Shown: positions 16,117 to 27,118, numbered from the stretch's first letter. The stretch: 64,000 bases of DNA from an uncultured Pseudohongiella sp. (GCA_902537815.1 CACBCS010000002.1:1-64000); one strand, 5' to 3'. Numbers and translations are program-made. The notes: generated by a model from the letters alone, not told the origin.

Positions 16117-16872
16117 TTAATTCGTAGAAAGTTGCAAGCTGGCTAGAATAAGCATTCCTGAAGTGAGCAGTACAACTAATGTCCAACAGACGAATGGCCA
16201 ACCGATAGGTTTTATCTCGTTAGTAATAGAGGGATTCGCTAGCTTATAGCCGACCGATGCAATACCTGCGTATAAGAAGCTCAAATAGCCAAATGCGAGA
16301 GCGGGGCCGATACTTTGAGGGTCTGCTATGTTTCCAAGGGCTGGTATTAACGCTAAAAACAGCCCAAAAAGCCCAATATGCGGCAGTCGGCTCAATATTA
16401 TCGGTATTATATCCGATGCCCCCGTAGACCTTCTCACCATCCCAAGAACAGCCATAGAAATCGCAACGTAGATAAGAGCGTCTAGGTTAAGGTATATAAA
16501 AAAGTCCTCAACACTAGCGATTGCAAACATGACCACCACAAGGAATAAGAAGACTGCAATTATCCTGCGAGCAAGTGAGGCCGAATTTATCTGCGAGTTT
16601 GATGCTGGAATTACAGAGATAATTCCAAATGCAAGAAAGCCGTAAACCACGACGAGTAACAATATTGCAGTGGCTGGGCCGAGGGCATCTAAGTCATTTA
16701 GGCCCGCAAGCATGGCAGCCGCGCCGATAAAAACTCCGATAAGCGCGACTTCCAGTACGATTTGACGTGCAAGAAAGGCACCCTGAGCGGGTGAGCTGGA
16801 GGCCAAATATGCGGCGAGCAGAGGTAAAAATATGAATATGATTGATGCCGTATCTACAAATTGAGACAACAT
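16117..16872 (-). CDS. Polytopic membrane protein with two MotA-like hairpins
   Basis: 251 aa with about seven transmembrane segments. Residues 45-82 (GVFIGAAAMLAGLNDLDALG then PATAILLLVVVYGF) and 167-205 (LFGLFLALIPALGNIADPQS then IGPALAFGYLSFLYAG) each match the MotA pair of helices, where G-x-x-G...ML-x-L-x-D/DP-x-x-LGPA-x-A...LLTT-x-YG is typical. The protein is thus an internal duplication of the MotA-type helix pair. It lacks the long cytoplasmic loop that MotA uses to contact the rotor. Ion conduction is plausible but unproven. No MotB-like partner is adjacent. Confidence 0.7.
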   Translation of the reverse strand: MLSQFVDTASIIFIFLPLLAAYLASSSPAQGAFLARQIVLEVALIGVFIGAAAMLAGLNDLDALGPATAILLLVVVYGFLAFGIISVIPASNSQINSASLARRIIAVFLFLVVVMFAIASVEDFFIYLNLDALIYVAISMAVLGMVRRSTGASDIIPIILSRLPHIGLFGLFLALIPALGNIADPQSIGPALAFGYLSFLYAGIASVGYKLANPSITNEIKPIGWPFVCWTLVVLLTSGMLILASLQLSTN

Positions 16873-17013
16873 TTTAAATCTCCACAGAATAGGGGCAGTT
16901 GAAGGCGCTTATTGCTTTCCGAAAAATAGCTCAGGCAAGAGTGGATTGATACAAAAACAATTGGCGGCACTTAGCAGGTAGCCCCGCCCATGTTCGGAAG
17001 GGGGCCTTGTACC

Positions 17014-17039
17014 CAATCCATTTTCGGGGCGTAGTGCAG
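17014..17039 (+). pseudogene. 5' remnant of a second tRNA-Pro locus
   Basis: Twenty-six bases match 3831-3856 with one mismatch. The match covers 11 bases of the tRNA's upstream flank plus the first 15 bases of the gene. After 17039 the similarity ends abruptly. Because the upstream flank is included, this derives from the chromosomal locus and not from a phage-borne attachment site. Confidence 0.75.
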
Positions 17040-17060
17040 ACTCTTAAATAAGATTTAAAA

Positions 17061-17085
17061 AATACGGTATAAATTACGGTATACG
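17061..17085. repeat. Inverted partner of the int-proximal repeat
   Basis: ATAAATTACGGTATA at 17069-17083 is the exact reverse complement of 4018-4032, and the flanking bases also partly match. TACGGTAT occurs twice here. It lies about 50 bases inside the right island end, the expected place for an integrase arm site. Confidence 0.6.
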
Positions 17086-17135
17086 AGTATTTTCTAATTT
17101 AAATAACGCTATTAAACAGAATTTTATAGATCAAA

Positions 17136-17158
17136 TTCGAATCCTGTCGTCTCGACCA
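17136..17158 (+). repeat. attR-like repeat (tRNA-Pro 3' end copy)
   Basis: Matches 3896-3918 in 21 of 23 positions, including AATCCTGTCGT and CGACCA. It marks the right island junction. Confidence 0.8.
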
Positions 17159-17293
17159 ATTTTTGAATCCTTCTGAACCGGTGTGCGGCCGCACAAGTCG
17201 CCCTCTACAGCAAGGCCGTGAAGGCTGTTTCTCAGTCATGTCGCTTTTTCTCTTCGGTGGCGTCTTCTTGGTGCAAGTACGCCATGAGCCAGC

Positions 17294-17485
17294 CTAAGCC
17301 GGGGCAGCAGCCTCTCCCATGCCCGATTGTCCATGACCTTCACTGTGTGCCTGATGCCTGTTCTCAATGTCATCAAGGTATTCAAGGATCGCCTCAACGG
17401 CAAAAAAGTGGATCGATATATCGGTGCTGAGAGAGAGTAATTCCAGGCGGGTCTGGAAGTCATTCGGGAGTCCCAATTTCAGCAT
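17294..17485 (-). CDS. Possible orphan ribbon-helix-helix antitoxin
   Basis: 63 aa from the ATG at 17485, which has GGAGGGG upstream. The opening MLKLGLPNDFQTRLELLSL, then FFAVEAILEYLDDIEN, has the spacing of RelB/CopG-type antitoxins (short strand, helix, helix ending in EAIxEYLxDLE). The tail (HSEGHGQSGMGEAAAPA) does not resemble a normal antitoxin C terminus, and no toxin gene follows. It lies just outside the island's right end, so its partner may have been lost. It may be a decayed gene. Confidence 0.5.
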   Translation of the reverse strand: MLKLGLPNDFQTRLELLSLSTDISIHFFAVEAILEYLDDIENRHQAHSEGHGQSGMGEAAAPA

Positions 17486-17977
17486 ATAGGGCCCCTCCAA
17501 AAGCTTATCTGAGCGTTCCGCCTGCGATACGGATGATGGTGAATTATGGCGAGGCAGCACAAGAATACGTCCCTGTATTCCGATCAGCTGTCAGTGCTGT
17601 TATCCACTATAGTTCAGACCATCCGGCACGATTCGTGTCATTGGGTTGACACAACGAGACAGGCTGTCCTGTTTTGCCAATCTGACGAGTCGGTGAGATT
17701 CCGGGTCGGAGGCCTGCTTGCCGTGCACGCGAGGCTTCCGTATTCCATCGGGCTGTTCAGTCAAGAGGTCGGATCGGGCAATATTTTGGCATCAAAACCC
17801 AATATATAGTGTTTTTAAGCGCGAGCATGCGCTAGAATCGGAACGGTTAGGAGGTGTACGCTGCTGCACTTCGGCGCCGTGGTCAGCGTCAACCACACGG
17901 ATTATGAATACTAATAACATCCAGTCCTTAAATAACCAGTCAATAGACGGTATCGGAATCGCTCGAGTCATCGCTTA
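17486..17977. other. Gene-poor segment before smc
   Basis: Open frames here lack family features and ribosome-binding sites. A TAGAAT -10-like word at 17833-17838 could belong to an smc promoter, but no good -35 is visible. Confidence 0.4.
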
Positions 17978-20900
17978 ATGCGTCTTAAGTGTATTAAATT
18001 AGCCGGCTTCAAATCTTTCGTGGATCCGACCACGATCAATTTTCCCTCCAATTTGTGTTCAGTGGTCGGTCCGAACGGCTGCGGCAAATCGAATGTTATC
18101 GATGCAGTCCGGTGGGTAATGGGCGAGAGCTCTGCCAAAAACCTTCGCGGCGAACACATGACTGATGTGATCTTCAATGGTTCCAGTGCGCGCAAGCCGG
18201 TGGGGCAGGCCAGCGTCGAACTGGTATTCGATAATCACGATCACAAATTGACAGGTGAGTACGCTAACTTCACCGAAGTTTCAATCAAGCGCCGGGTTGA
18301 CCGTGAGGCGCAGTCGACCTATTTCCTCAACGGCACCAAATGCCGGCGTAAAGACATCACCGATATTTTTCTGGGTACGGGTCTTGGTGCGCGCAGCTAT
18401 TCAATCATCGAGCAAGGCATGGTTTCTCGACTGATCGAATCGAAACCGGAGGAGTTGCGTGTCTATATCGAAGAGGCTGCGGGCATCTCCAAATACAAGG
18501 AACGTCGGAAGGAAACCGAAAGTCGAATTAAGCGGACCAAGGAAAATCTGGAGAGGCTTGAAGATATCAGGGAGGAGCTCGAGCGTCAGCTACAGCATCT
18601 CAAGCGACAATCGGTCGCGGCAGGAAAGTACGGTGAGCTCAAAGCGGAAGAGCGTCAGACGAGCGCAAATCTCAATGCGCTACGCTGGCAGAGCCTGGAC
18701 GCTGAGCTGAAACAGAATCAGGAAAAAATCGGTCAGCTGGAAATTCAAATCGAGGCGACGATCGCGGAGCAGAGAGCGCTAGATGCCAGCGTTGAGCAGC
18801 ATCTGGCTGACAATGCGGAGCTCACCGATGCCCTGGGCGAAGTGCAGGCGCGTTTTTACAGTCTGGGCAATGACATAGCCCGGATAGAACAGTCAATTGA
18901 GCACCATCTGGAGAGAGTGGAGCAGCTTAAGCTAGATTTGTCCGAGACCGAAGAGGGCTGGGAGCAGACCAAAGAAGAGCTTGATATTGATCTGAGAAAG
19001 ATCACCCAGCTGGATGCCGAGCTTAAAACCATTGAGCCGGAACTTGAAACTACCCGTGATGAAGAGCTGCAGTCAGCCACTGAGCTGGCAGCCGCGGAGA
19101 CGGCTTTACAGGAGTGGCAGCAGGCCTGGGATGAATTCAACCAGCGGGCTGCAGAACCCAGACAAACTGCAGAAGTTGAACAATCGCGGATCCAGCAGCT
19201 AGAGCAGTCAATTGACAGGGCATTAGAGCGTCGAAAACGTTTACTGGAAGAGCAGAATCGACTGGCCGAGATGCCCAGCAGCACTGAGAGCACCGATGAG
19301 CAGCAACTGGAAGCGCTGGAAAAGGAAGTCGACGAGCTAAAGAGCGACCTGTCCTCCAGTGACGAAGTTGCAGTCTGCAGACAGTCAATTGCAGAGAATC
19401 AGTCTGAACTGGATCAGCTCCGTGGTGAGCTGCAAAACGCTCAGGGCAAGCTGGCTTCTCTGGAGGCCCTGCAGCAGGCAGCGCTTGGCCAGGACAATCC
19501 GAAGCTGAATCAGTGGCTACAGGCCAAAGGATTCGACAATCAGTTGCGCCTGGCAGAGGGCCTGCGCATTGATAGTGGGTGGGAATTGGCTGTTGAGTCG
19601 GTTCTGGGAGAATCCCTGCAGGCAATCTGTATCGAAGGCTTGGATAACCTGGCCGAGGTGCTGATGGATCTGCCTTTAGGCAAGTTGTCATTCGTTGACG
19701 TCAGGGCCGCTTCTGTTGATTCTCCTGATAATCTGAATCTGCCTTTGATCGGCAGCAAAGTCGGCTGCGACTGGCAGTTAGGTAACCTATTGCAGGGCAT
19801 TTACGCAGCAGAAAGTCTGTCAGATGCGCTGGCTTACCAACATCAGCTGAGTCCTTCAGAGTCGATTGTGACGCGCGACGGCGTCTGGTTGGGCGCTGGC
19901 TGGATTCAGATAAAGAACATCAGCGCTCAGGATTCCATCGTAGAGCGTCGAGGCCTGATCGGTGACCTGTTTGTGCAGCTTAAACGGCTGCGGGCAGATA
20001 TCGAGGTTCTGGAGCAAAATCGCTTGGCCTTGCGAGAGTCCTTGAAAGTTGCCGAGTTAAAACGCGAATCCGATCAAGCTGCCGTGGCGGAAAAGACCCG
20101 GCTTCTGGGTGAAGTCAAATCCCGTCTGAGTGCACACCGCGCGAAGGCTGAAGAAGCATCGGTACGCCGGCAACAGCTTGCAAAGGAGTTGCAGGAGCTC
20201 GGTCGGCTGATCGAGCTTGAAGAGTCTCAGATCGGCGAGGCGCGCGCCAGGCTGCAACGGGCCCTTGACAGCATGGCGCAGGACGAGGGCGGGCGCGAAG
20301 AACTGGAGTCTAAGCGTGAGGAAGTAAGAGCTGCCCTGTCGATTGCCAGAGAAAAATCCCGGAAGGATAAAGACCTGGCGCATGAACTAGCGCTCAGGCA
20401 ACAGTCTGTCGCTGCCCAGGTAAAGTCCACCCGGGAGACGATGGATCGCATGGCCAGCCAGGTGCAGCGCTCGAAAGAGCGTATTGAAAGCCTGACTACC
20501 CAGATCGAAGAGTCCCACGAGCCACTGGAAGAGATGCGTGCAGACCTTGAAACACTGCTTGAGCAGCGGCTCGGGGTCGGAAAAGAGCTGGCTGAAGCCA
20601 AGGCCAGAGTGGACGAAAACGAGCACGCCATGCGCAAACTGGAGCAGGAGCGCAATGAGACGCAGGCGCGGCAGAATGCTTTGCGCGAAACCCTTATGCA
20701 GAACCGGCTGAAGTCTGAGGGTGCCACCGTCAAGAGAGAGGCCTTGGTCGCGCAACTCACCGAGGCGAACTTTGAGCTTGAGGCTGTCATAAGTCAGTTA
20801 CCCGACTCGCTGACTGAGGCAGAGTGCGGGCAAGCCTTGGAAAAACTGGGCAATCGCATACAGCGCTTGGGCCCGATTAATCTGGCTGCGATTGACGAAT

Positions 20901-21481
20901 ACCAGACGCAATCCGAACGGAAAGTCTATCTGGACAAACAGAATGAAGATTTGGAGCGGGCTCTGGCGACTCTGCAAAATGCGATTCGCAAGATCGATAA
21001 GGAAACCCGAACCCGGTTCAAGGAGACCTTCGACAAAATCAATGGCGGTCTGCAGAGTCTATTTCCGAGAATCTTCGGAGGCGGACATGCCTATCTGGAC
21101 ATGACAGGGGAGGATCTGCTGGATACAGGTGTGGCGATCATGGCGCGTCCCCCGGGTAAGCGAAACAGCACCATTCATCTCCTCTCCGGCGGTGAGAAAG
21201 CGATGACTGCGATTGCTCTGGTTTTTTCGATTTTTCACCTCAACCCTTCGCCTTTTTGCATGTTGGATGAAGTGGACGCGCCGCTGGACGATGCTAATGT
21301 TGGCCGTTATGCCAATCTGGTGGTGGAAATGTCGGCGAACGTGCAGTTCATTTTTATTACCCACAACAAGATCACTATGGAAGTCGCCAACCAGTTGCTA
21401 GGTGTCACCATGCATGAAGCGGGGGTTTCACGCATTGTTGCTGTCGACATTGATGAAGCCGCTGAGCTGGCAGCCATTTGA
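17978..21481 (+). CDS. smc: Chromosome partition protein SMC
   Basis: Structural maintenance of chromosomes ATPase, 1167 aa, which with ScpA and ScpB organises the nucleoid. Walker A (GPNGCGKS, residues 31-38), two long coiled coils (about 170-500 and 660-1000), the hinge (around 510-640), the ABC signature LLSGGEKAMTAIAL near 1067 and Walker B FCMLDEVDAPLDDAN near 1093 are all present. The length is normal. zipA begins 104 bases later and ligA follows, the order seen in pseudomonad relatives. SMC is used here in place of the enterobacterial MukB. Confidence 0.98.
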   Translation: MRLKCIKLAGFKSFVDPTTINFPSNLCSVVGPNGCGKSNVIDAVRWVMGESSAKNLRGEHMTDVIFNGSSARKPVGQASVELVFDNHDHKLTGEYANFTEVSIKRRVDREAQSTYFLNGTKCRRKDITDIFLGTGLGARSYSIIEQGMVSRLIESKPEELRVYIEEAAGISKYKERRKETESRIKRTKENLERLEDIREELERQLQHLKRQSVAAGKYGELKAEERQTSANLNALRWQSLDAELKQNQEKIGQLEIQIEATIAEQRALDASVEQHLADNAELTDALGEVQARFYSLGNDIARIEQSIEHHLERVEQLKLDLSETEEGWEQTKEELDIDLRKITQLDAELKTIEPELETTRDEELQSATELAAAETALQEWQQAWDEFNQRAAEPRQTAEVEQSRIQQLEQSIDRALERRKRLLEEQNRLAEMPSSTESTDEQQLEALEKEVDELKSDLSSSDEVAVCRQSIAENQSELDQLRGELQNAQGKLASLEALQQAALGQDNPKLNQWLQAKGFDNQLRLAEGLRIDSGWELAVESVLGESLQAICIEGLDNLAEVLMDLPLGKLSFVDVRAASVDSPDNLNLPLIGSKVGCDWQLGNLLQGIYAAESLSDALAYQHQLSPSESIVTRDGVWLGAGWIQIKNISAQDSIVERRGLIGDLFVQLKRLRADIEVLEQNRLALRESLKVAELKRESDQAAVAEKTRLLGEVKSRLSAHRAKAEEASVRRQQLAKELQELGRLIELEESQIGEARARLQRALDSMAQDEGGREELESKREEVRAALSIAREKSRKDKDLAHELALRQQSVAAQVKSTRETMDRMASQVQRSKERIESLTTQIEESHEPLEEMRADLETLLEQRLGVGKELAEAKARVDENEHAMRKLEQERNETQARQNALRETLMQNRLKSEGATVKREALVAQLTEANFELEAVISQLPDSLTEAECGQALEKLGNRIQRLGPINLAAIDEYQTQSERKVYLDKQNEDLERALATLQNAIRKIDKETRTRFKETFDKINGGLQSLFPRIFGGGHAYLDMTGEDLLDTGVAIMARPPGKRNSTIHLLSGGEKAMTAIALVFSIFHLNPSPFCMLDEVDAPLDDANVGRYANLVVEMSANVQFIFITHNKITMEVANQLLGVTMHEAGVSRIVAVDIDEAAELAAI

Positions 21482-21585
21482 TCTGTCTCATTCTGAGGCG
21501 GTTTGTACTAAAGAAATGTCCTTAACCGTCAGATAATACTACTAATTTTAATCAGCAATTTTCCGACCGGTACACTCATTACCTC

Positions 21586-23367
21586 ATGGGTTTACGTGAA
21601 CTGATCATCCTTCTGCTAGTTCTTGCCATTATTGGCATTATTCTGCGTGGCTTGTTCGTGGCGCTTCAGGCGCGCCGCGGCCAATTGCGCATGGCGATCG
21701 ACAAGAATATTCCCGCAGACGTCGATTTGGATGCCCTGGAGCTCGCCGAATTGCCCAGCGGAGGCGCTCGCGTGGTGCGGCGGGTTGGAGCAACGCAGGA
21801 AGGCATGCCTAGCAAGCTCGAAAGGGCGGCGCTTCGGGCACAGGCACTTGACCTGGAGGAAGAGAGCGAGGCGGTTCCGGTGTTGATGGAGACGGTAGCC
21901 GTCGGACATTCTGATGAGCCGGCAGGCCTCTCAGACGAGGAAAAGATCGTGGAGAACACCGACCCCCAAAGCCCAGAGACACCGGCGGGTAGCCAGCATA
22001 GCGCTCCTGACGCGCTGCGCGTTTCAGACGAACCCGTCGTCCCGGAAGCGCATGGCGATGAGCCTCCAATATCCGAAGCGCGTCCTGCTGCTCAGCGGGC
22101 CGATCCTGATCCACGTGAGGATTCAGGCGGTCAGGACGCGGTCATGAATTTTGGTGCTATCGACGGGGATGTTGAACATCCTGATGAAGTGCTGCTGGAT
22201 TATGAGGAAAGCGATGACGCTCTGTCTGAGTCCGTTTTTATCACGGCTGACCCCGCCGCTCAGACTGACCAGGGTGGCTCCTCTGAACATCCGGATGACA
22301 TTGATGAATCGGATGAGGCAGATGAATCGCAGGAACCTGAAGGTTATTCTGATGAATCAGGCCAGGAGACTGAAGTTGATGATGACCTGAATAAATTTTC
22401 CATGACCGCCGGTGAGCGTATTGGTGGCAACCCGTCCGCACCCGCTCAAACTGCGCTTTCTGATGAGGGCGATAATCATTCCGCGAAGCGTACTACAGGC
22501 GCAGAGACACTGGTATCTCGGGCTGCAGCCTTGCTCGGTTCCTGGCGCAAGCGGCAGAGCGAAAAGATCGCAGTGGCGGTATCTGCTCCGGTGGGGGAAC
22601 AACAAGACAGCTTCGCTTTTGAAGACGAAGAGAAGGCAGTAATCAGGCAGGAAGTTGAGGATTCCGACGATGGGACCGTCGAAAACCCGACCGACGGTTT
22701 CGGTGCTGATACCGCTGAGGCTCAACTGGCTTCGTCTCGCGAGACAGAGCTTGTTGAAAGCGATGAGGACTACGAGTTCGATGGGGTTGACGAGGCAGTC
22801 AGTGAGGAGCAGAAAGCCGCTGCTGGGGATCAGTTGGACTGGGCAGGCAGTGAATCAGTTGAAGCCCAACAAAAAGCTCCGAGCAGCAGGCCATCAGAAG
22901 TCCGACAGCAGGCGCCAGTAGCACAGCCTGGGGAAGTGCTGGTGTGCAATGTGATGGCTCGTGAGGGCTCCGAGCTACATGGGGACGATCTGCTGGAGGC
23001 CTTGATCACCAGTGGGTTGGAGTTTGGTGAAATGAATATATTCCACAAGAGATTTCGCGGCACAACCAACGGCCCGGTGATCTTCAGTGTTGCCAACATT
23101 CTGAATCCGGGGACTTTTGATTTGAATGCCATGGCCGAATTCAGAACGATCGGCGTCAGTTTGTTTCTAGCCCTGCCTTCTCCGATCAACAATCTGGAAG
23201 CATTTGAACAGATGCTTGATGTGGCCATCCACCTGAAGGAATCGCTTGACGGTGAGTTGAAAGACGATCATCGTAATGTGATGACCGCTCAGACGATTGA
23301 GCATTATCGCCAGAGAATCAGAGACTTTGAATTGCGTCAATTACGGGCGGCTGGCAACAGCGCCTAA
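21586..23367 (+). CDS. zipA: Cell division protein ZipA with very long acidic linker
   Basis: Inner-membrane anchor of FtsZ at the septum. Residues 5-28 form the N-terminal helix (LIILLLVLAIIGIILRGLF). Residues 449-593 are the ZipA FtsZ-binding domain (GEVLVCNVMAREGSEL, then NIFHKRF). Between them about 400 residues are acidic and low in complexity, rich in D, E and S. At 593 aa it is much longer than the 328-aa E. coli protein, entirely because of this linker. It sits between smc and ligA, as in Pseudomonas. Confidence 0.95.
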   Translation: MGLRELIILLLVLAIIGIILRGLFVALQARRGQLRMAIDKNIPADVDLDALELAELPSGGARVVRRVGATQEGMPSKLERAALRAQALDLEEESEAVPVLMETVAVGHSDEPAGLSDEEKIVENTDPQSPETPAGSQHSAPDALRVSDEPVVPEAHGDEPPISEARPAAQRADPDPREDSGGQDAVMNFGAIDGDVEHPDEVLLDYEESDDALSESVFITADPAAQTDQGGSSEHPDDIDESDEADESQEPEGYSDESGQETEVDDDLNKFSMTAGERIGGNPSAPAQTALSDEGDNHSAKRTTGAETLVSRAAALLGSWRKRQSEKIAVAVSAPVGEQQDSFAFEDEEKAVIRQEVEDSDDGTVENPTDGFGADTAEAQLASSRETELVESDEDYEFDGVDEAVSEEQKAAAGDQLDWAGSESVEAQQKAPSSRPSEVRQQAPVAQPGEVLVCNVMAREGSELHGDDLLEALITSGLEFGEMNIFHKRFRGTTNGPVIFSVANILNPGTFDLNAMAEFRTIGVSLFLALPSPINNLEAFEQMLDVAIHLKESLDGELKDDHRNVMTAQTIEHYRQRIRDFELRQLRAAGNSA

Positions 23368-25413
<2,046 letters not shown>

Positions 25414-25642
25414 TCCGAGAAAAAGCGGTCCGATCGTGCGCACACGGCTTTGCACGGCAACTATGTGTCGCGCCGAGACAGCAAGAAGGCGCGGGAAAAC
25501 TGACGTGAACGGCAAACAGCCGATCAATGAAAAACGCAATCGCGCGGGTTTGCTTCGGTTCAGTCCTGCAGGCCGGCAGGGCTTCAGGTCCGATGTGCGG
25601 AAGACTTCTGCACCAGCGGTTTCGTCCCGCAGGTCCGATTCT

Positions 25643-26326
25643 TTGCCAATCAGTTCTCTCGCGCTGTCGTGCAGGTTACGTAATGCCTGCTGTGGGGCGT
25701 TATTGGTATTGAGTGGCTGCAACAGTTCACCACCAGCAAATCCCGGCGATGTCTGTTCGATCTTCACTGAACGCACCAACTGGTATCGTGCTGCAAAAGC
25801 TGCGGAGGAGCAGTGGCAAACCCCTATCGCGCTTAACATGGCCATCATTTATCAGGAATCCAGCTTTCGCTCCCGGGCCCGACCTGCACGGGAACGTTTC
25901 CTGTGGGTATTCCCCGGAGCCAGGCCGTCAAGTGCTTTTGGTTACGCTCAGGCGCTTGAATCAACCTGGCAGGAATATCAGTTGCGGTCTGGAAATGATT
26001 CTGCTTCTCGGTCCAATTTTGCCGATGCGGTAGACTTCGTTGCATGGTACAACACGAATTCCCGTCGAATCAGCGGGATTGAGGCCACTGATGCCCGGTC
26101 GCTCTATTTTGCCTATCACGAAGGTAACGCCGGCTTCCAGCGTGCTAGACATCTGCGGAAGCGCTGGTTAATTCAGGCGGCCGATCAGGTGCAGCAGAAC
26201 TCGGAGAAATTTGGTCGGCAGTTAGATGGATGTCGTGCAGAATTCGAAAAGAGCTGGTTTGAAAAATTGCTCAGTTCAGCCAGCGATCAAATTGGCTGGA
26301 AAGCAGCTACGAGGAGTGTGTCTTGA
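25643..26326 (+). CDS. SLT-like lipoprotein
   Basis: Probable peptidoglycan-active lipoprotein. A lipobox LVLSGC is at its N terminus. The domain contains NMAIIYQESSFRSRARPARE with the transglycosylase-like glutamate, then SSAFGYAQALESTWQEY and AYHEGNAGF, as in a pseudomonad lipoprotein family with an SLT-type fold. The frame is open from 25436, but the earlier part is unlike a signal peptide. TTG 25643 gives a good lipoprotein signal, so it is chosen with modest confidence. Its stop overlaps the djlA start (TTGA). Confidence 0.8.
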   Translation: MPISSLALSCRLRNACCGALLVLSGCNSSPPANPGDVCSIFTERTNWYRAAKAAEEQWQTPIALNMAIIYQESSFRSRARPARERFLWVFPGARPSSAFGYAQALESTWQEYQLRSGNDSASRSNFADAVDFVAWYNTNSRRISGIEATDARSLYFAYHEGNAGFQRARHLRKRWLIQAADQVQQNSEKFGRQLDGCRAEFEKSWFEKLLSSASDQIGWKAATRSVS

Positions 26327-27105
26327 GTTGGTGGGGAAAGATTGTTGGCGGCACATTCGGCTTTATGATGGGTGGGCCGCTTGGTGCCGTCATGGGGGCA
26401 GCACTAGGGAATTACTTTGATGGTGGCCTCGAGGGCATAGCACTGGATGACAATTTAGGGGTTGGCGCTACGGAGAGGGTGCAGTACGCTTTTTTTACCA
26501 CCACATTTGCTGTTATGGGTTATATCGCGAAGTCGGACGGTAAGGTAACTCGAGATGAAATAGAGCTCGCTGAGCAGGTCATGCAGCGGATGCACCTGAC
26601 ATCCGAGCAGAGAGTCCTCGCGATCAACCTGTTTAATGAAGGTAAGAAAGAAAGCTTTCCGCTCGACGACTTGCTGGCGCAGTTTAAACGCGAGGCTTTC
26701 CGACGCCGGAATCTTGTTCAAATGTTTCTGGAAATTCTCATTTCGACGGCTCTGGCCGATGGCAGTCTGCACGGCGATGAAGAGAGAACGCTTCAACATA
26801 TTGCGGCGCAATTAAACTGGCGGCCAGAGGAGTTCTTCCGCCTGCTGCGCATGGTCTCAGGTCAAGCGCAATTCGGTGATATCCGGGCAGAGTCCAAAAA
26901 GCTGGATGCAGCCTATGAGCTGTTAGGGGTGCAGGAGTCTGTCGCTGATCAGGAGCTGAAGAAATCTTACCGTCGCCTGATGAATCAGCATCATCCAGAT
27001 AAATTGGTTGCGAAAGGTTTGCCTGAAGAAATGATCGATATTGCGACTCAAAAGACCCAGGACATCAAGGCGGCTTACGAGCTGATCAAAAAGCACAGGT
27101 CCTGA
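26323..27105 (+). CDS. djlA: Co-chaperone DjlA
   Basis: Membrane-anchored J-domain protein, 260 aa, that stimulates DnaK ATPase. The N-terminal helix is glycine-rich (GGTFGFMMGGPLGAVMGAALG region, residues 8-29), followed by a TerB-like helical domain (residues 60-180) and a C-terminal J domain with the HPD motif (NQHHPDKL). The TTG start overlaps the preceding stop, implying coupling. It converges on the korB-like gene with only 13 bases between them. Confidence 0.93.
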   Translation: MSWWGKIVGGTFGFMMGGPLGAVMGAALGNYFDGGLEGIALDDNLGVGATERVQYAFFTTTFAVMGYIAKSDGKVTRDEIELAEQVMQRMHLTSEQRVLAINLFNEGKKESFPLDDLLAQFKREAFRRRNLVQMFLEILISTALADGSLHGDEERTLQHIAAQLNWRPEEFFRLLRMVSGQAQFGDIRAESKKLDAAYELLGVQESVADQELKKSYRRLMNQHHPDKLVAKGLPEEMIDIATQKTQDIKAAYELIKKHRS

Positions 27106-27118
27106 TGCTATTGCGTCT

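Larger units (their letters stand above)
3919..17158. mobile_element. Genomic island integrated at tRNA-Pro(GGG)
   Basis: About 13.2 kb lies between the intact tRNA-Pro and a 23-base imperfect repeat of its 3' end at 17136-17158. An integrase gene begins 177 bases after the tRNA, as in many tRNA-targeted islands. Both ends carry a 15-base perfect inverted pair (4018-4032 and 17069-17083), plausible integrase arm sites. Cargo genes are short, mostly unrecognised, partly duplicated and partly decayed, and the DNA looks more AT-rich than the flanks (not computed). No replication, conjugation or phage structural gene is seen, so it is probably non-autonomous. The repeats differ at two positions, so excision may be slow or lost. 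Confidence 0.85.

Noticed and set aside
16117-16872. True MotA stator protein
   Set aside because: The long cytoplasmic loop is missing, two MotA-like pairs are present, and no motB lies next to it.
3919-17158. Prophage
   Set aside because: An integrase is present but no capsid, terminase large subunit, portal, tail or lysis gene is seen; the small-terminase likeness of the 95-aa protein is too weak.
17236-17463. 75-codon minus frame overlapping the antitoxin-like gene
   Set aside because: Arginine-rich product without motifs; the other frame has the ribosome-binding site and RHH-like pattern.
17546-17977. Overlapping open frames before smc
   Set aside because: No recognisable domains or start sites; arginine/serine-rich shadow-type products.
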